Below are positions 26,991 through 35,568 of a DNA stretch of 64,000 nt, in pieces. Numbering within the stretch: position 1 is the stretch's first letter; each line of letters opens with the position of its first letter. The translations under genes and the position numbers were made by a program. This DNA comes from Thiomicrorhabdus sp. zzn3 (lineage in GTDB: Bacteria > Pseudomonadota > Gammaproteobacteria > Thiomicrospirales > Thiomicrospiraceae): contig NZ_JARUQS010000001.1 of assembly GCF_029767755.1 (NCBI RefSeq), positions 186,001-250,000 on the forward strand, written 5' to 3'. Below the pieces are notes generated by a model that made no database searches, had not been told where the DNA came from, and saw nothing but the letters and a program-made list of their open reading frames with translations.

Positions 26991-28940
26991 TCAGCGTTCG
27001 CCCATCACCATCGCTTCCAGCATTTCCCAGCGCTCAAAGGCGGCTTCCAATTCCGCCTCTTTTTGCTGGAGCTGTTGCAGTTTTTCTTGCACGATGGATT
27101 CTTCCTGCTGATAAAAGTCAGGTTGGTTCATCGCTTCGCTTAGCGCTTCCAAAGCCTGCTCCAACTCTTCGATGCGTTGGGGTAAGGCATCGTATTCACG
27201 CTGGTCTTTGTAGCTGAGTTTTTTCGGCTTTTTGGTCTCGTTTGCCGGTTTAGCTGCGGCTTTTCTGTTTTCAGCAGGCCTGTTTGCTTCTTCAGAAACA
27301 GCTGGTTTTTTGGAGTCTGCTTTTGCTTCGGTCAGATGCGAAAAATCCGGACGCTGGCGAAGCCAATCGTCGTAGCCACCGACATACTCGTTGACGATGC
27401 CGGGGGCGTCGAAGACGATGGAGCTGGTGACCACATTGTTTAAAAACGCCCGGTCGTGGCTGACGATCAGCACCGTGCCGGCGTAGTTGAGGAGAATCTC
27501 TTCCAGCAGCTCCAGCGTTTCCACATCCAGGTCGTTGGTCGGTTCATCCAGTACCAGCAGATTGGACGGTTTGGCAAACACGCGCGCCAGCAACAGGCGG
27601 TTACGCTCACCACCGGAAAGTGCCTTGACCGGCTGGCGGGCGCGATCCGGGCTGAAGAGGAAATCGCCCAGGTAACCGATAATGTGTTTGCGCTGGCCGT
27701 TGATCTCCACGTAATCGCTCTCTTCGATCACGCTTTCGGCTACGGTACGGTTTTCGTCGAGCTGGGCGCGATGCTGGTCAAAGTAGGCGATCTGAATATT
27801 GGTGCCGAGTTTGACCTTGCCGGAAGTCGGCGTCTGTTTGCCCAGAATCAGTGACAGCAGGGTCGATTTACCGCAGCCGTTCTCCCCGATGATGCCGACC
27901 TTGTCGCCACGCATAATGGTGGTGGAAAAATCGGTGACAATGATTTTGTTGTCGTAACTGAAGGAAAGGTGTTCGATTTCAATGACCTGTTTACCGGAAA
28001 GATCGGTGCGGTTCAGCTGCAGATTGGCCTTGCCCTGCTGACTGCGGCGTGCTTTGTGTTCTTCGCGCAGCTTTTCCAGCGCTCGCACACGGCCTTCGTT
28101 GCGGGTGCGACGCGCTTTGATACCCTGACGAATCCAGGCCTCTTCCTGCGCCAGTTTTTTGTCAAATTCGGCGTTCTGTTTGGCTTCGGCTTCCAGTTGC
28201 TCGGCCTTACGTTGCAGGTAGGTGTGATAGTCGCACTCCCAGTTGGACAGGCGGCCGCGGTCCAGTTCGACAATGCGGGTGGCTAACGCCTGTAAAAAGG
28301 CACGGTCGTGGGTGATAAACACCAGGGCGCAGCGGATCGATTTGAGGAATCCTTCGAGCCATTGAATGGAGGGAATGTCCAAATGGTTGGTCGGCTCGTC
28401 GAGGAGGAGAATGTCCGGTTCCTGTACCAGGGCTTTGGCCAGCAGGACGCGGCGTTTCATCCCGCCGGAAAGCGTGGAAAATTCGACTTCGCCCGGCAAA
28501 CCGAGTTTGGAGATAATGGTCTCGACGCGCTGCTTCAGTTCCCAGCCGTTTTGGGCATCAATTTGCTGTTGCACCTGGGTCAGTTCGTTGAGCAGGGCTT
28601 CGGAGTAGTCAGTCTCCATCTGTGCGCTCAGTTGCTCAAAGCGTTCAATCAGCGGCCCGAGTTCGCCGAGACCGTCAGCAATGATATGGAACACGCTGCC
28701 GTGGGTATCATGCGGCACTTCCTGTTGCAATTTGGCAATGCGCACGCCGTCCTGAACAATGCGTGTGCCGCTGTCCGCCTGAATTTCGCCTTCAATGACT
28801 TTGAGCAGGGTGGATTTGCCTTCACCGTTACGGCCAACAATACACAGCCGTTCGTTGGCTTCAATTTGCAGGTTTACACCGTCCAGAAGTGGAGCGGCGC
28901 CAAAACTCAGGGTGAGGTCGCGTAAAAAGAGCAGAGCCAT
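26991..28940 (-). CDS. uup: ABC-F ATPase Uup
   Basis: 649 residues with two ABC ATPase domains and no membrane segments. The first has IVGRNGEGKSTLLKVI and LSGGMKRRVLLAKALVQEPDILLLDEPTNHLD; the second has IIGENGCGKSTLLSLI and LSGGERNRLLLARVF with LLVLDEPTNDLD. A P-site linker lies between them. The Lys-rich stretch and C-terminal coiled coil (about 565-645) distinguish Uup from EttA, YbiT and YheS. Uup associates with ribosomes and can bind branched DNA; loss raises transposon excision in E. coli. Confidence 0.93.
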   Translation of the reverse strand: MALLFLRDLTLSFGAAPLLDGVNLQIEANERLCIVGRNGEGKSTLLKVIEGEIQADSGTRIVQDGVRIAKLQQEVPHDTHGSVFHIIADGLGELGPLIERFEQLSAQMETDYSEALLNELTQVQQQIDAQNGWELKQRVETIISKLGLPGEVEFSTLSGGMKRRVLLAKALVQEPDILLLDEPTNHLDIPSIQWLEGFLKSIRCALVFITHDRAFLQALATRIVELDRGRLSNWECDYHTYLQRKAEQLEAEAKQNAEFDKKLAQEEAWIRQGIKARRTRNEGRVRALEKLREEHKARRSQQGKANLQLNRTDLSGKQVIEIEHLSFSYDNKIIVTDFSTTIMRGDKVGIIGENGCGKSTLLSLILGKQTPTSGKVKLGTNIQIAYFDQHRAQLDENRTVAESVIEESDYVEINGQRKHIIGYLGDFLFSPDRARQPVKALSGGERNRLLLARVFAKPSNLLVLDEPTNDLDVETLELLEEILLNYAGTVLIVSHDRAFLNNVVTSSIVFDAPGIVNEYVGGYDDWLRQRPDFSHLTEAKADSKKPAVSEEANRPAENRKAAAKPANETKKPKKLSYKDQREYDALPQRIEELEQALEALSEAMNQPDFYQQEESIVQEKLQQLQQKEAELEAAFERWEMLEAMVMGER

Positions 28941-29137
28941 TGATATCCTTTGTGCCTTTTAAGTCAGGGTTTGATGTGAATGAAGAGATTATAAACGGTG
29001 AGAGGAAAAGTTGCCGAATCATAAATGACCGGCACTAGCATGAGATTCGAATGAATTCTATTTTGAGTGGGGTTTGTATAGATTTTAAGGTATAAGTGTT
29101 TTCTGAAGTGTAATAGAGAATACTGATTGGGATAGCG

Positions 29138-29166
29138 GTTTTGGGCTGCACGGCATTGAGTATAAT
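29138..29166 (+). promoter_or_regulatory. Possible promoter of the delta-CA gene
   Basis: A perfect TATAAT (29161-29166) lies 68 bases before the start codon. The matching -35 region (GTTTTG, 29138-29143, 17 bases upstream) is weak, so an activator may be needed if this is the promoter. Confidence 0.35.
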
Positions 29167-29233
29167 TGCGTGTTTTTATGGCTGTTGAAGCCTGAACGAA
29201 TGTCTTCGTAATGATCATGGGAGAAAATAGAGA

Positions 29234-30094
29234 ATGAACGTAAAATTAATCGCCGCTATTTCCGCAGCGCTTGCACTGCAAGCCTGTGCCACTAGTCACC
29301 ACAAAGAAGCGCACGGTCCGGTTGCGGATGAGGTGATTGCCGAGCAGCGCGCTGCGTTGGCCAAAAATACCGAAGGCAAAGGGTTTGGTCCACAGGCGCC
29401 ACGTGATATTGACTCAAAAGCGGGGAATAACACCACTGCGTTCAATACCGCGCCGGCCTACACCAGCATGAATCTGTGTAACATCCACTTCCATAAGAAT
29501 GCGGAGCACAAGGGCGGCGAATTCAATAAATACGCGGGCAACGGTGACGGTCACGGTTATCACAGCGGTTATGTTTATTCTGGCCAGTTGAGCGCGATCG
29601 AAACCCAAAAAATCGACGCTGAAATTTGTCCAAGCAAGCACGGTGCGTTGTACCCGGGCGACACCATCGAAGTGCATTACGTTCATTCAACTGCACAGGT
29701 CAAGCCCGGTCCAACACTGGGCTCATGCCTGAGCGATGCCAACAAAAACCCGCAGTTGCGCGTTGAAACCCAGGTGTATGTATTGGTGAATGACAAAAAC
29801 GCGCTGGATTTTATGGAGTTGACTAAGCACGGCGTTAAAAACGGCGTGTATCAGGCGTTGAATATTCCGAGTAATACCGGCGAACCGGTGCAATATGCCG
29901 GTTCGACCACCGGGCCGGGCTATAACGAAAAAGGCTCGCCTTTCCAGGTCAGCTGGAGTGTGCGTCCGAAAGTCGCCAAGGTGAATATCGAAACCGTGGG
30001 CCAGTGGTGTAAAGGCAACGCTTTTGACGAAGACCACGCTCACGGCGTTCGCAACCTGGTGATCAACCCGGATTTGCTCTCAAAAATCCAGTAA
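29234..30094 (+). CDS. Delta-class carbonic anhydrase, lipoprotein
   Basis: 286 residues. A signal peptide ends in the lipobox LQAC with Cys18, so the protein should be lipid-anchored in the cell envelope. The core NIHFHKNAEH (83-92; His85, His87, His92) gives histidine zinc ligands, and conserved cysteines at CNIHF, EICPSK, GSCLSD and WCKGN suggest disulfides. I recognise this as the bacterial delta-class carbonic anhydrase family known from Thiomicrospira relatives. A periplasmic enzyme would interconvert CO2 and bicarbonate outside the cytoplasm, distinct from the carboxysomal CsoSCA at 57473. The class assignment rests on recalled resemblance. Confidence 0.78.
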   Translation: MNVKLIAAISAALALQACATSHHKEAHGPVADEVIAEQRAALAKNTEGKGFGPQAPRDIDSKAGNNTTAFNTAPAYTSMNLCNIHFHKNAEHKGGEFNKYAGNGDGHGYHSGYVYSGQLSAIETQKIDAEICPSKHGALYPGDTIEVHYVHSTAQVKPGPTLGSCLSDANKNPQLRVETQVYVLVNDKNALDFMELTKHGVKNGVYQALNIPSNTGEPVQYAGSTTGPGYNEKGSPFQVSWSVRPKVAKVNIETVGQWCKGNAFDEDHAHGVRNLVINPDLLSKIQ

Positions 30095-30140
30095 GGTGAA
30101 AGCCTCACTCCATTTTTAGGAGTGAAGTCCCTTAAATTTA

Positions 30141-30177
30141 AAACCGCAGTTGGGCCCGTCTCTTCTGCGGTTTTTTT
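30141..30177 (+). terminator. Rho-independent terminator after delta-CA
   Basis: AAACCGCAG (30141-30149) pairs with CTGCGGTTT (30165-30173) and the T run continues to 30177. It overlaps the last bases of the convergent spermidine-synthase-like gene. Confidence 0.88.
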
Positions 30178-30940
30178 ATGGGGTGAGCTTTGAATTGCGC
30201 TTAAAGGGGTTTGAACAGGCCTGTTCAGTTTGTTCGACCGCCAGAATCAGATTGTCGCTGGAACTAATGTTATAGCGGGTTTGTTTCAGGCTCTTATGCC
30301 TGCAAACCAGCGTTTGCCAGTGATTGAGCACTTGACCGCTCTCTTTGGTGGGGGTCGGTTTGTTTTGGCTGTTTTCGTTCTGTTTGTTCCACAAGTTAAA
30401 TAGCAGCAGGCCGGGGGCATTCAGTTGCTTGAGCAGATTGCGCTGAAAATCGGCTTCGCTGAATTCGGCGGGAATGCCGTGGCTGTCAAACAGATCGACG
30501 ATGACGGCATCGTAGGCAAACTCGTTGTCGGCGACAAAGGCCAGTGCATCCACCTGCAGGGTTTCAATTTCCGGTTCGTCGGGCAGCTGAAAAAAACGGT
30601 AGGCGCAATCGATGACCGCCTGACGCAGCTCCACCACGGTCATCTGCAAATTAGGCAGAGTGTGATAGAGGTGATGCGCCATGCTGCCGCCGCCAAGCCC
30701 CAGCATCAGCACGCGGAAAGGACGTTGCGGCTCACTAAAAGGAACTTGGTCGGCGAACTTAAGGAGCAGATCAATGATTTTCTGCTGGTATTCAAAGTTC
30801 AAAGTCATCGGCGCATTGAGATAAAAACAGCTCTGCTCCACCGGCGAATCGAAATAGAGCTTGCGCGTGGCGCGGTTTTCGACAACCTTGATCGGGCCGA
30901 ATTCGTCCTCGGTGCTGAAAATGGTAAAGCCGTTATACAT
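30176..30940 (-). CDS. Spermidine synthase-like (spermine/spermidine synthase domain) protein
   Basis: 254 residues with a Rossmann methyltransferase-like fold. The nucleotide-binding loop is VLMLGLGGGSMAHHLY, the acidic strand end is MTVVELRQAVIDCA, and YDAVIVDLFDSHGIP is the typical post-III region. It belongs to the spermidine synthase superfamily, but the short N-terminal part and altered active-site regions make true aminopropyl transfer uncertain. It shares a strand with the thioredoxin-like gene 18 bases upstream. A CAGGCCTG palindrome (30212-30227, perfect over 16 bases) lies inside its 3' end. Confidence 0.75.
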   Translation of the reverse strand: MYNGFTIFSTEDEFGPIKVVENRATRKLYFDSPVEQSCFYLNAPMTLNFEYQQKIIDLLLKFADQVPFSEPQRPFRVLMLGLGGGSMAHHLYHTLPNLQMTVVELRQAVIDCAYRFFQLPDEPEIETLQVDALAFVADNEFAYDAVIVDLFDSHGIPAEFSEADFQRNLLKQLNAPGLLLFNLWNKQNENSQNKPTPTKESGQVLNHWQTLVCRHKSLKQTRYNISSSDNLILAVEQTEQACSNPFKRNSKLTP

Positions 30941-30958
30941 AGAAAATAATCGTCTTTA

Positions 30959-31513
30959 TCACGGTTGCAGGCCGGCCCACCACAGGCGAAGACGCAGACC
31001 GAGTTCGCTGGTAAAACCGACTTCGACAAATTCAATCTGGCCGTTCGCGCCGAGTATAAAGTCGGCCGGCACCGCCTTGGCACCGAATTGTTTCATCAGT
31101 TCGCCGTCCAGGTCATTGACGATGATGGCCGGATTCATCTCATGCTGTTGGGCGTAATGGAGGAGCTGGTCGTCGTCGCCGGATTGAGTGGCGATATTGA
31201 TCACGGTGTAATCTTCCGCCACCGATTCGACACTGCCGCGGGTCACCCCGCAGATCGGACACCAGGTCGCCCAGATATGAATCAACGCCGGCTGCTCCAG
31301 TTCCCGCAGGGAAAGGGTTTCACCTTGCAGCGTCTGTACGCTGATATCCGGCACCTGACCCTGAATGACGTCGCCCTGCATAAAGGGACGCAGTGCCAGA
31401 TAGGCGCCGATAAAAATCAGCACGGTCAGGGTGTTTTTCACCCAGTTTCTTTGCCAAAAACGGGGGGAGGCCTGCTGAGTCTGGTCTGGCTGCGAGTCGT
31501 GATGTGACGACAT
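30959..31513 (-). CDS. TlpA-like membrane-anchored thioredoxin-fold protein
   Basis: About 184 residues. An N-terminal membrane anchor (WVKNTLTVLIFIGAYLAL) is followed by a thioredoxin fold facing the periplasm. The redox motif is WCPIC in HIWATWCPICGVTRG, and the cis-proline loop is KAVPADFILGANG. It resembles protein disulfide oxidoreductases of the TlpA/ScsD group, which handle disulfides or thiol reduction in the envelope. The ATG at 31513 is preferred because AAGGA lies upstream. It probably shares a transcript with the spermidine-synthase-like gene. Confidence 0.85.
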   Translation of the reverse strand: MSSHHDSQPDQTQQASPRFWQRNWVKNTLTVLIFIGAYLALRPFMQGDVIQGQVPDISVQTLQGETLSLRELEQPALIHIWATWCPICGVTRGSVESVAEDYTVINIATQSGDDDQLLHYAQQHEMNPAIIVNDLDGELMKQFGAKAVPADFILGANGQIEFVEVGFTSELGLRLRLWWAGLQP

Positions 31514-31668
31514 GGTCAAGGAGTCCTTTGTGTTTTGTGAGTGTCAGTGAATGAACGCTTGTTGTGAGAAGCCGTTGTGAAGTTTCTGCTTCTCAACGCT
31601 CGGCTATTATAATGTCCCGTCAATCAAGAATCGAATTTCGCTGGGCGAAGATACAACAGGGAGGAACT

Positions 31669-32298
31669 ATGCAGGCCGATTTTTGGCATGAGATGTGGGA
31701 AAGCGGGGTGGTAGGCTTTCACCAGAGCGAGATCAACGCGTTTTTGCAGCAACACTGGCAGCGTTTGCAGTTGCAGGGAAACGAGCAGGTGCTGGTGCCG
31801 CTGTGCGGTAAGTCACTGGATATGTTGTGGCTGAAGCAGCAGGGACATGATGTGATTGGTGTGGAATTGAGCCATAAAGCGCTCGATGAGTTTTTAAGTG
31901 AAAACGCCATTAGCGCCGAGCCGGTTAAGCACGATCGTTTCTGCGGTTATGAATTGGACGGCATGACCCTATTGTGCGGCGACTTTTTTGAGCTGAGCGC
32001 GGACGATTGTCAACAGGTCAAAGCGGTGTATGACCGTGCCGCGATTGTCGCGCTGCCGCCGCAAATGCGCCGTGATTATGTACGGCATCTGCAAAAAATC
32101 CTTGCCAAGGGCACGCAGTTTTTGATGGTGACCATGGAGTACGATCAAACTCAGTTAAACGGCCCGCCATTCTCGGTACCGGAAGCCGAAGTCAGAGAGT
32201 TGTTTGCCGAGTTTGCCAGCGTGGACAGAATCTCCGAACAGGCGTTCAGTCGCAAGGGGGTGGATGCGGTGGAAAAGGTATTTGTGATGCGTTATTGA
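31669..32298 (+). CDS. tpm: Thiopurine S-methyltransferase family protein
   Basis: 209 residues, SAM-dependent. The N-terminal DFWHEMWESGVVGFHQSEIN, the VLVPLCGKSLDMLWL motif and GHDVIGVELSHKALDEF are typical of bacterial TPMT, as is YDRAAIVALPPQMR. In bacteria these enzymes methylate thiopurines, selenium or tellurium oxyanions to volatile forms, so a detoxification role is likely. The ATG at 31669 is chosen because GGGAGGA lies four to six bases upstream; earlier in-frame starts lack support. Confidence 0.93.
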   Translation: MQADFWHEMWESGVVGFHQSEINAFLQQHWQRLQLQGNEQVLVPLCGKSLDMLWLKQQGHDVIGVELSHKALDEFLSENAISAEPVKHDRFCGYELDGMTLLCGDFFELSADDCQQVKAVYDRAAIVALPPQMRRDYVRHLQKILAKGTQFLMVTMEYDQTQLNGPPFSVPEAEVRELFAEFASVDRISEQAFSRKGVDAVEKVFVMRY

Positions 32299-32318
32299 GA
32301 TGCTGTATTGAAAGTGCA

Positions 32319-32353
32319 CAGGCCTGTCTGTTTAGTTGTTTTGATCAGGCCTG
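32319..32353. repeat. Two CAGGCCTG palindromes between convergent genes
   Basis: CAGGCCTG occurs at 32319-32326 and again at 32346-32353, within the 66-base gap between the convergent tpm and yrfG-like genes. Two copies this close are the densest point of the repeat in the window. Nothing else resembling a terminator is seen here. Confidence 0.7.
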
Positions 32354-32364
32354 TTCAAAATCGC

Positions 32365-33027
32365 CTAAAGCGGAATGATTTCGTTGTAGGTTTCAAAGTG
32401 ATCGAATTCCTGCGGGTCAATTTTGTCGAGTTTAGGACTGACATGAACCGCGCATAACAAATGTTGTATGCCGTATTGCTGGGCGGTACGCAGGGCGTGC
32501 AGGTTGTCGTCGATCAGCAGGGTGTGCTTGGGATCATAAGGCTGCACCGTTTGAATTTCCGACCAGATGCGAATGTCCTCTTTGGGCAGGCCGAAATCAT
32601 GCGCGGAGATAAGGTGGTCGAAGTAGTCACCGATTTCGGTCATTTCCAGTTTGATTGCCAAACTGTCCCGATGGGCATTGGTGACCATTACCACGGTTTT
32701 GCCGAGCTGCTTGAGTTTTGCCAGAAAGTTGATGACGTCCGGATGGGTTTGGATCAGATGTTTCACTTCACGTTTGAGTTCGCTGACGGGCAGCTGCAAA
32801 GCTTCGCTCCAGTAATCCAGGCAGTACCAGTTTAACGTGCCTTGTTGCTGCTGAATCTTCTCGTGGATAATGCGCTCGGCCTCTTCCTGACTCAGGCCGT
32901 TGCGCTCGGCATAAGCCTGGGGAAGATATTCCATCCAGAAGTGCCAGTCAAAATGCAGATCCAGCAGGGTACCGTCCATATCCAGTAACACGGTATCAAT
33001 TTGTGACCAGTCGAGTTTGGCAGTCAT
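32365..33027 (-). CDS. yrfG: HAD-family GMP/IMP nucleotidase (YrfG-like)
   Basis: 220 residues. HAD motif I is VLLDMDGTLLDLHFDWHFW, motif II VVMVTNAHRDS, and motif IV LLIDDNLHALRTAQ with GLPKEDIRIW. The string DGTLLDLHFDWHFW is characteristic of YrfG, which hydrolyses purine 5'-nucleotides. It is divergent from nudE, 35 bases away, a neighbourhood also found in E. coli. The start is put at the ATG at 33027 since longer forms would run into nudE and add unconserved sequence. Confidence 0.9.
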   Translation of the reverse strand: MTAKLDWSQIDTVLLDMDGTLLDLHFDWHFWMEYLPQAYAERNGLSQEEAERIIHEKIQQQQGTLNWYCLDYWSEALQLPVSELKREVKHLIQTHPDVINFLAKLKQLGKTVVMVTNAHRDSLAIKLEMTEIGDYFDHLISAHDFGLPKEDIRIWSEIQTVQPYDPKHTLLIDDNLHALRTAQQYGIQHLLCAVHVSPKLDKIDPQEFDHFETYNEIIPL

Positions 33028-33062
33028 TGGCAATTTTTTTCCCTTGGCGTATGATTGTGAGT

Positions 33063-33671
33063 ATGAAAAAACACACTGCTTCATTACAAAAACCGATTCA
33101 AGAGATGGAAGCATCGAAAACCGATGTTCGGCCACCGCTTGTGTTATCGGAGAAGATTGTCGCCCAGTCTCGCATTTTTACCGTCCAGTCTCAAGCGCTG
33201 GAATTCTCAAACGGAACTCAGGTGTTGTATGAGCGTCTGCTCGGCAGTGAGCAAGGTGCGGTTTTGATTATACCTATGCTCGACGATGACACGCTATTAC
33301 TGATTCGTGAATTTTGTATTGGCGTCGGGCGTTATGAGTTGGGGTTCCCTAAAGGTAAGGTTGACCCGGGGGAAACCTGGGAGTCGGCAAGCATTCGTGA
33401 AAGTCAGGAAGAGGTCGGCTACAAACCGGCGCAAGTGCGTCTGTTGGATTCGGTCAGTATGGCGGCGGGGTATATGACCCACCACACTCATATTGTGTTG
33501 GCGACCGGATTGACGCTGGAACCTTGTGAAGGCGACGAACCGGAACCGCTGGAGGTGGTGCCGTGGAAGCTCGACGATTGGCCGGCCCTGCTGCAACATC
33601 CTGATTTTAGTGAGGGGCGTGCTTACGCCGCTCTGCTGTTGCTGTTGAAAGAGACCGGACGCCTTAAATGA
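33063..33671 (+). CDS. nudE: ADP compounds hydrolase NudE (Nudix)
   Basis: About 202 residues. The Nudix box is GKVDPGETWESASIRESQEEVGY, matching GX5EX7REUXEEXGU with one conservative change. Flanking GVGRYELGFPKGK and DSVSMAAGYMTHHTHIV are typical of NudE, which hydrolyses ADP-ribose, Ap3A and NADH. Upstream in-frame starts at 33003 and 33051 exist, but the 33063 ATG best fits family length. The TGA overlaps the cysQ ATG (ATGA). Confidence 0.92.
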   Translation: MKKHTASLQKPIQEMEASKTDVRPPLVLSEKIVAQSRIFTVQSQALEFSNGTQVLYERLLGSEQGAVLIIPMLDDDTLLLIREFCIGVGRYELGFPKGKVDPGETWESASIRESQEEVGYKPAQVRLLDSVSMAAGYMTHHTHIVLATGLTLEPCEGDEPEPLEVVPWKLDDWPALLQHPDFSEGRAYAALLLLLKETGRLK

Positions 33672-34519
33672 CATTGAATTCCCTGATCCCGCTATTGCCG
33701 GAAGTTTGCCGCATTGCGGTTGAGGCGGGCGAGCAAATTTTACAGATCTATCATCATCCCGACGAAACGCCGGTGGATCTGAAATCGGATGGCACGCCGG
33801 TTACTATTGCCGATCAAAAAGCCGATCTGTTGATCAGTGCTGCCTTAAACCGTCTGACCCCGGACATTCCCTTAGTCAGTGAAGAGAGCGTGAGCGAGAT
33901 TCCATTTGAAACCCGACAGGCCTGGTCAACATTTTGGCTGGTGGACCCGTTGGATGGGACCAAAGAGTTCATTGAAGGCACCGGGGAATTCAGTGTCAAC
34001 ATTGCCTTAATTCACAATCAACAACCCGTTCTGGGCGTGGTGTATGTGCCGGTGACTCGGGTGCTGTACTACGCGTTTAAAGATCAGGGCGCCTACAAGC
34101 AAACCAATCCGCAGCTCGTCCCATCCATGTCGTGGGCGCAGTGCTTTAACCCCGAATATCAAATTTCGGTGGATACTGTGGAAGTTGGCAGGCCAGTTCG
34201 CGTCGCCGTCAGTCGGCGGCACGGTTCTAAAATCAATGCCTTTTTAGACGCGCTCGGACCGAACAAACTGGTGCGAATGGGATCGGCCATCAAGTCGTGT
34301 CTGGTCGCCGAAGGCGCTGCGGATGTTTACCCGCGATTCGGCCCGACCTCTTTATGGGATACGGCCGCGGCGCAATGTGTCGTCGAAGAAGCCGGTGGCC
34401 AATTGGTGGATCGCCAAGGAAACGCGTTGCGATATGCGCAATCAGAGACCTTATTGAACCCTTATTTTATGGTCGTTGGCGATTGCCGTTATTCATGGCC
34501 TGAATTCCCTCAGGTTTAA
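33668..34519 (+). CDS. cysQ: 3'(2'),5'-bisphosphate nucleotidase CysQ
   Basis: 283 residues of the inositol monophosphatase-like superfamily. Metal-binding motifs are LVSEESV (Glu), WLVDPLDGTKEFIEGTGEF (DPLDGT) and LWDTAAAQCVVEEAGG. CysQ removes the 3'-phosphate from PAP formed during sulfate assimilation and sulfonation, preventing its build-up. It is translationally coupled to nudE. Its stop overlaps the stop of the convergent HDOD gene by four bases. Confidence 0.93.
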   Translation: MTLNSLIPLLPEVCRIAVEAGEQILQIYHHPDETPVDLKSDGTPVTIADQKADLLISAALNRLTPDIPLVSEESVSEIPFETRQAWSTFWLVDPLDGTKEFIEGTGEFSVNIALIHNQQPVLGVVYVPVTRVLYYAFKDQGAYKQTNPQLVPSMSWAQCFNPEYQISVDTVEVGRPVRVAVSRRHGSKINAFLDALGPNKLVRMGSAIKSCLVAEGAADVYPRFGPTSLWDTAAAQCVVEEAGGQLVDRQGNALRYAQSETLLNPYFMVVGDCRYSWPEFPQV

Positions 34520-35340
34520 CCGATACTCAGGCGGATGCGTTTGAGGGTTTCTTCCTGCAAATTGAGGACGGTTGAACTTTCTTGCAAGACTTTTTTTATC
34601 TCCAGCGATACTGACATTTGATTGCTTTTTTCAACGGCCAGTGCATGGGCTAATTCCAAAATGGCGGTCCATTGGCGGAGCTGGGTGTTTTTAATCGCCT
34701 GAAGGTTCGGTTCGTGATGCAACAGGATGGTTTGTGAAATCAACGGCGGCAACCCCCAGTTATCGGCAATGACATAGCCAAGAGCGGTATGTGTGGTGCC
34801 AAAGCGCGCGTATTCCTGTTTGTACATGCTGTAGTGATTGCGCATTCTTCCGACAAAAATCTGTCCGTAATTTTCGTCTATTTCACTGAGGGCAAACCCA
34901 CCGATGTCATGAATCAAACCGAGTAGATAGGCTTCATCCACTCCGAGTAAGCGTGTCGAGCGGGCGATTTCCGCCATAATCAGGGCAATGTCCTGACTGT
35001 GATAACTCAGCCCCTTGATTTTCATGCTATTGAGAAGCTGGTTGATATAGATCGATAGGATGTAGTTTTTTAAACGCTTATTACCCAATCGGTAGAGGGC
35101 CGAATCGAGGTCTTTGACCGGGTTTGGCGCCTGATTTGAGATATTGGGTTGATTGGCCAGACTGATCAATTCGCCCGCTAGAAAAGGGTTGGCGGAAATC
35201 AGTTGTTTGATCGCACGAATATCAGGAAGGTCGCTCTCATTAAACAGCTTTTGCAGTGCTAACGCTTCTTGAGGAAGAAGTGGGATGTCGACTTTTCGAA
35301 GCACTTGTTGTGCTACCTGGATCTGTTCTCTTAAGTTCAT
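34516..35340 (-). CDS. HDOD-domain protein (second copy in window)
   Basis: 274 residues forming a stand-alone HDOD domain: VDIPLLPQEALALQKLFNE, NPFLAGELISLANQP, LYRLGNKRLKNYILSIYINQL, AYLLGLIHDIGGFALSEI and a late TILLHHEP. It keeps HD at IHDIGG but lacks the full HD hydrolase set. It resembles the protein at 4138-4995 in length and order but differs widely in sequence. Probably a signalling adaptor. Confidence 0.82.
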   Translation of the reverse strand: MNLREQIQVAQQVLRKVDIPLLPQEALALQKLFNESDLPDIRAIKQLISANPFLAGELISLANQPNISNQAPNPVKDLDSALYRLGNKRLKNYILSIYINQLLNSMKIKGLSYHSQDIALIMAEIARSTRLLGVDEAYLLGLIHDIGGFALSEIDENYGQIFVGRMRNHYSMYKQEYARFGTTHTALGYVIADNWGLPPLISQTILLHHEPNLQAIKNTQLRQWTAILELAHALAVEKSNQMSVSLEIKKVLQESSTVLNLQEETLKRIRLSIG

Positions 35341-35568
35341 AGCGCTGATGTGACGAGGGTCTGTTTAGAGTCGTTAAATGCGGTGTATTCTAATGCATTA
35401 AGCCTGTTTTAAACCAAAAATAACTATTTGAAGTGAATCCGAATCAACAAAAAGCGTTGCGATTTAAGAAGGGATTTCAATTTGTGCTTTAATGGCTGTT
35501 GGGAATGTAACGGTTTCAACGGCTTTTGAAGGTGTTCATGTGAGTATGTTTTTAGAGATGGATTGAAT

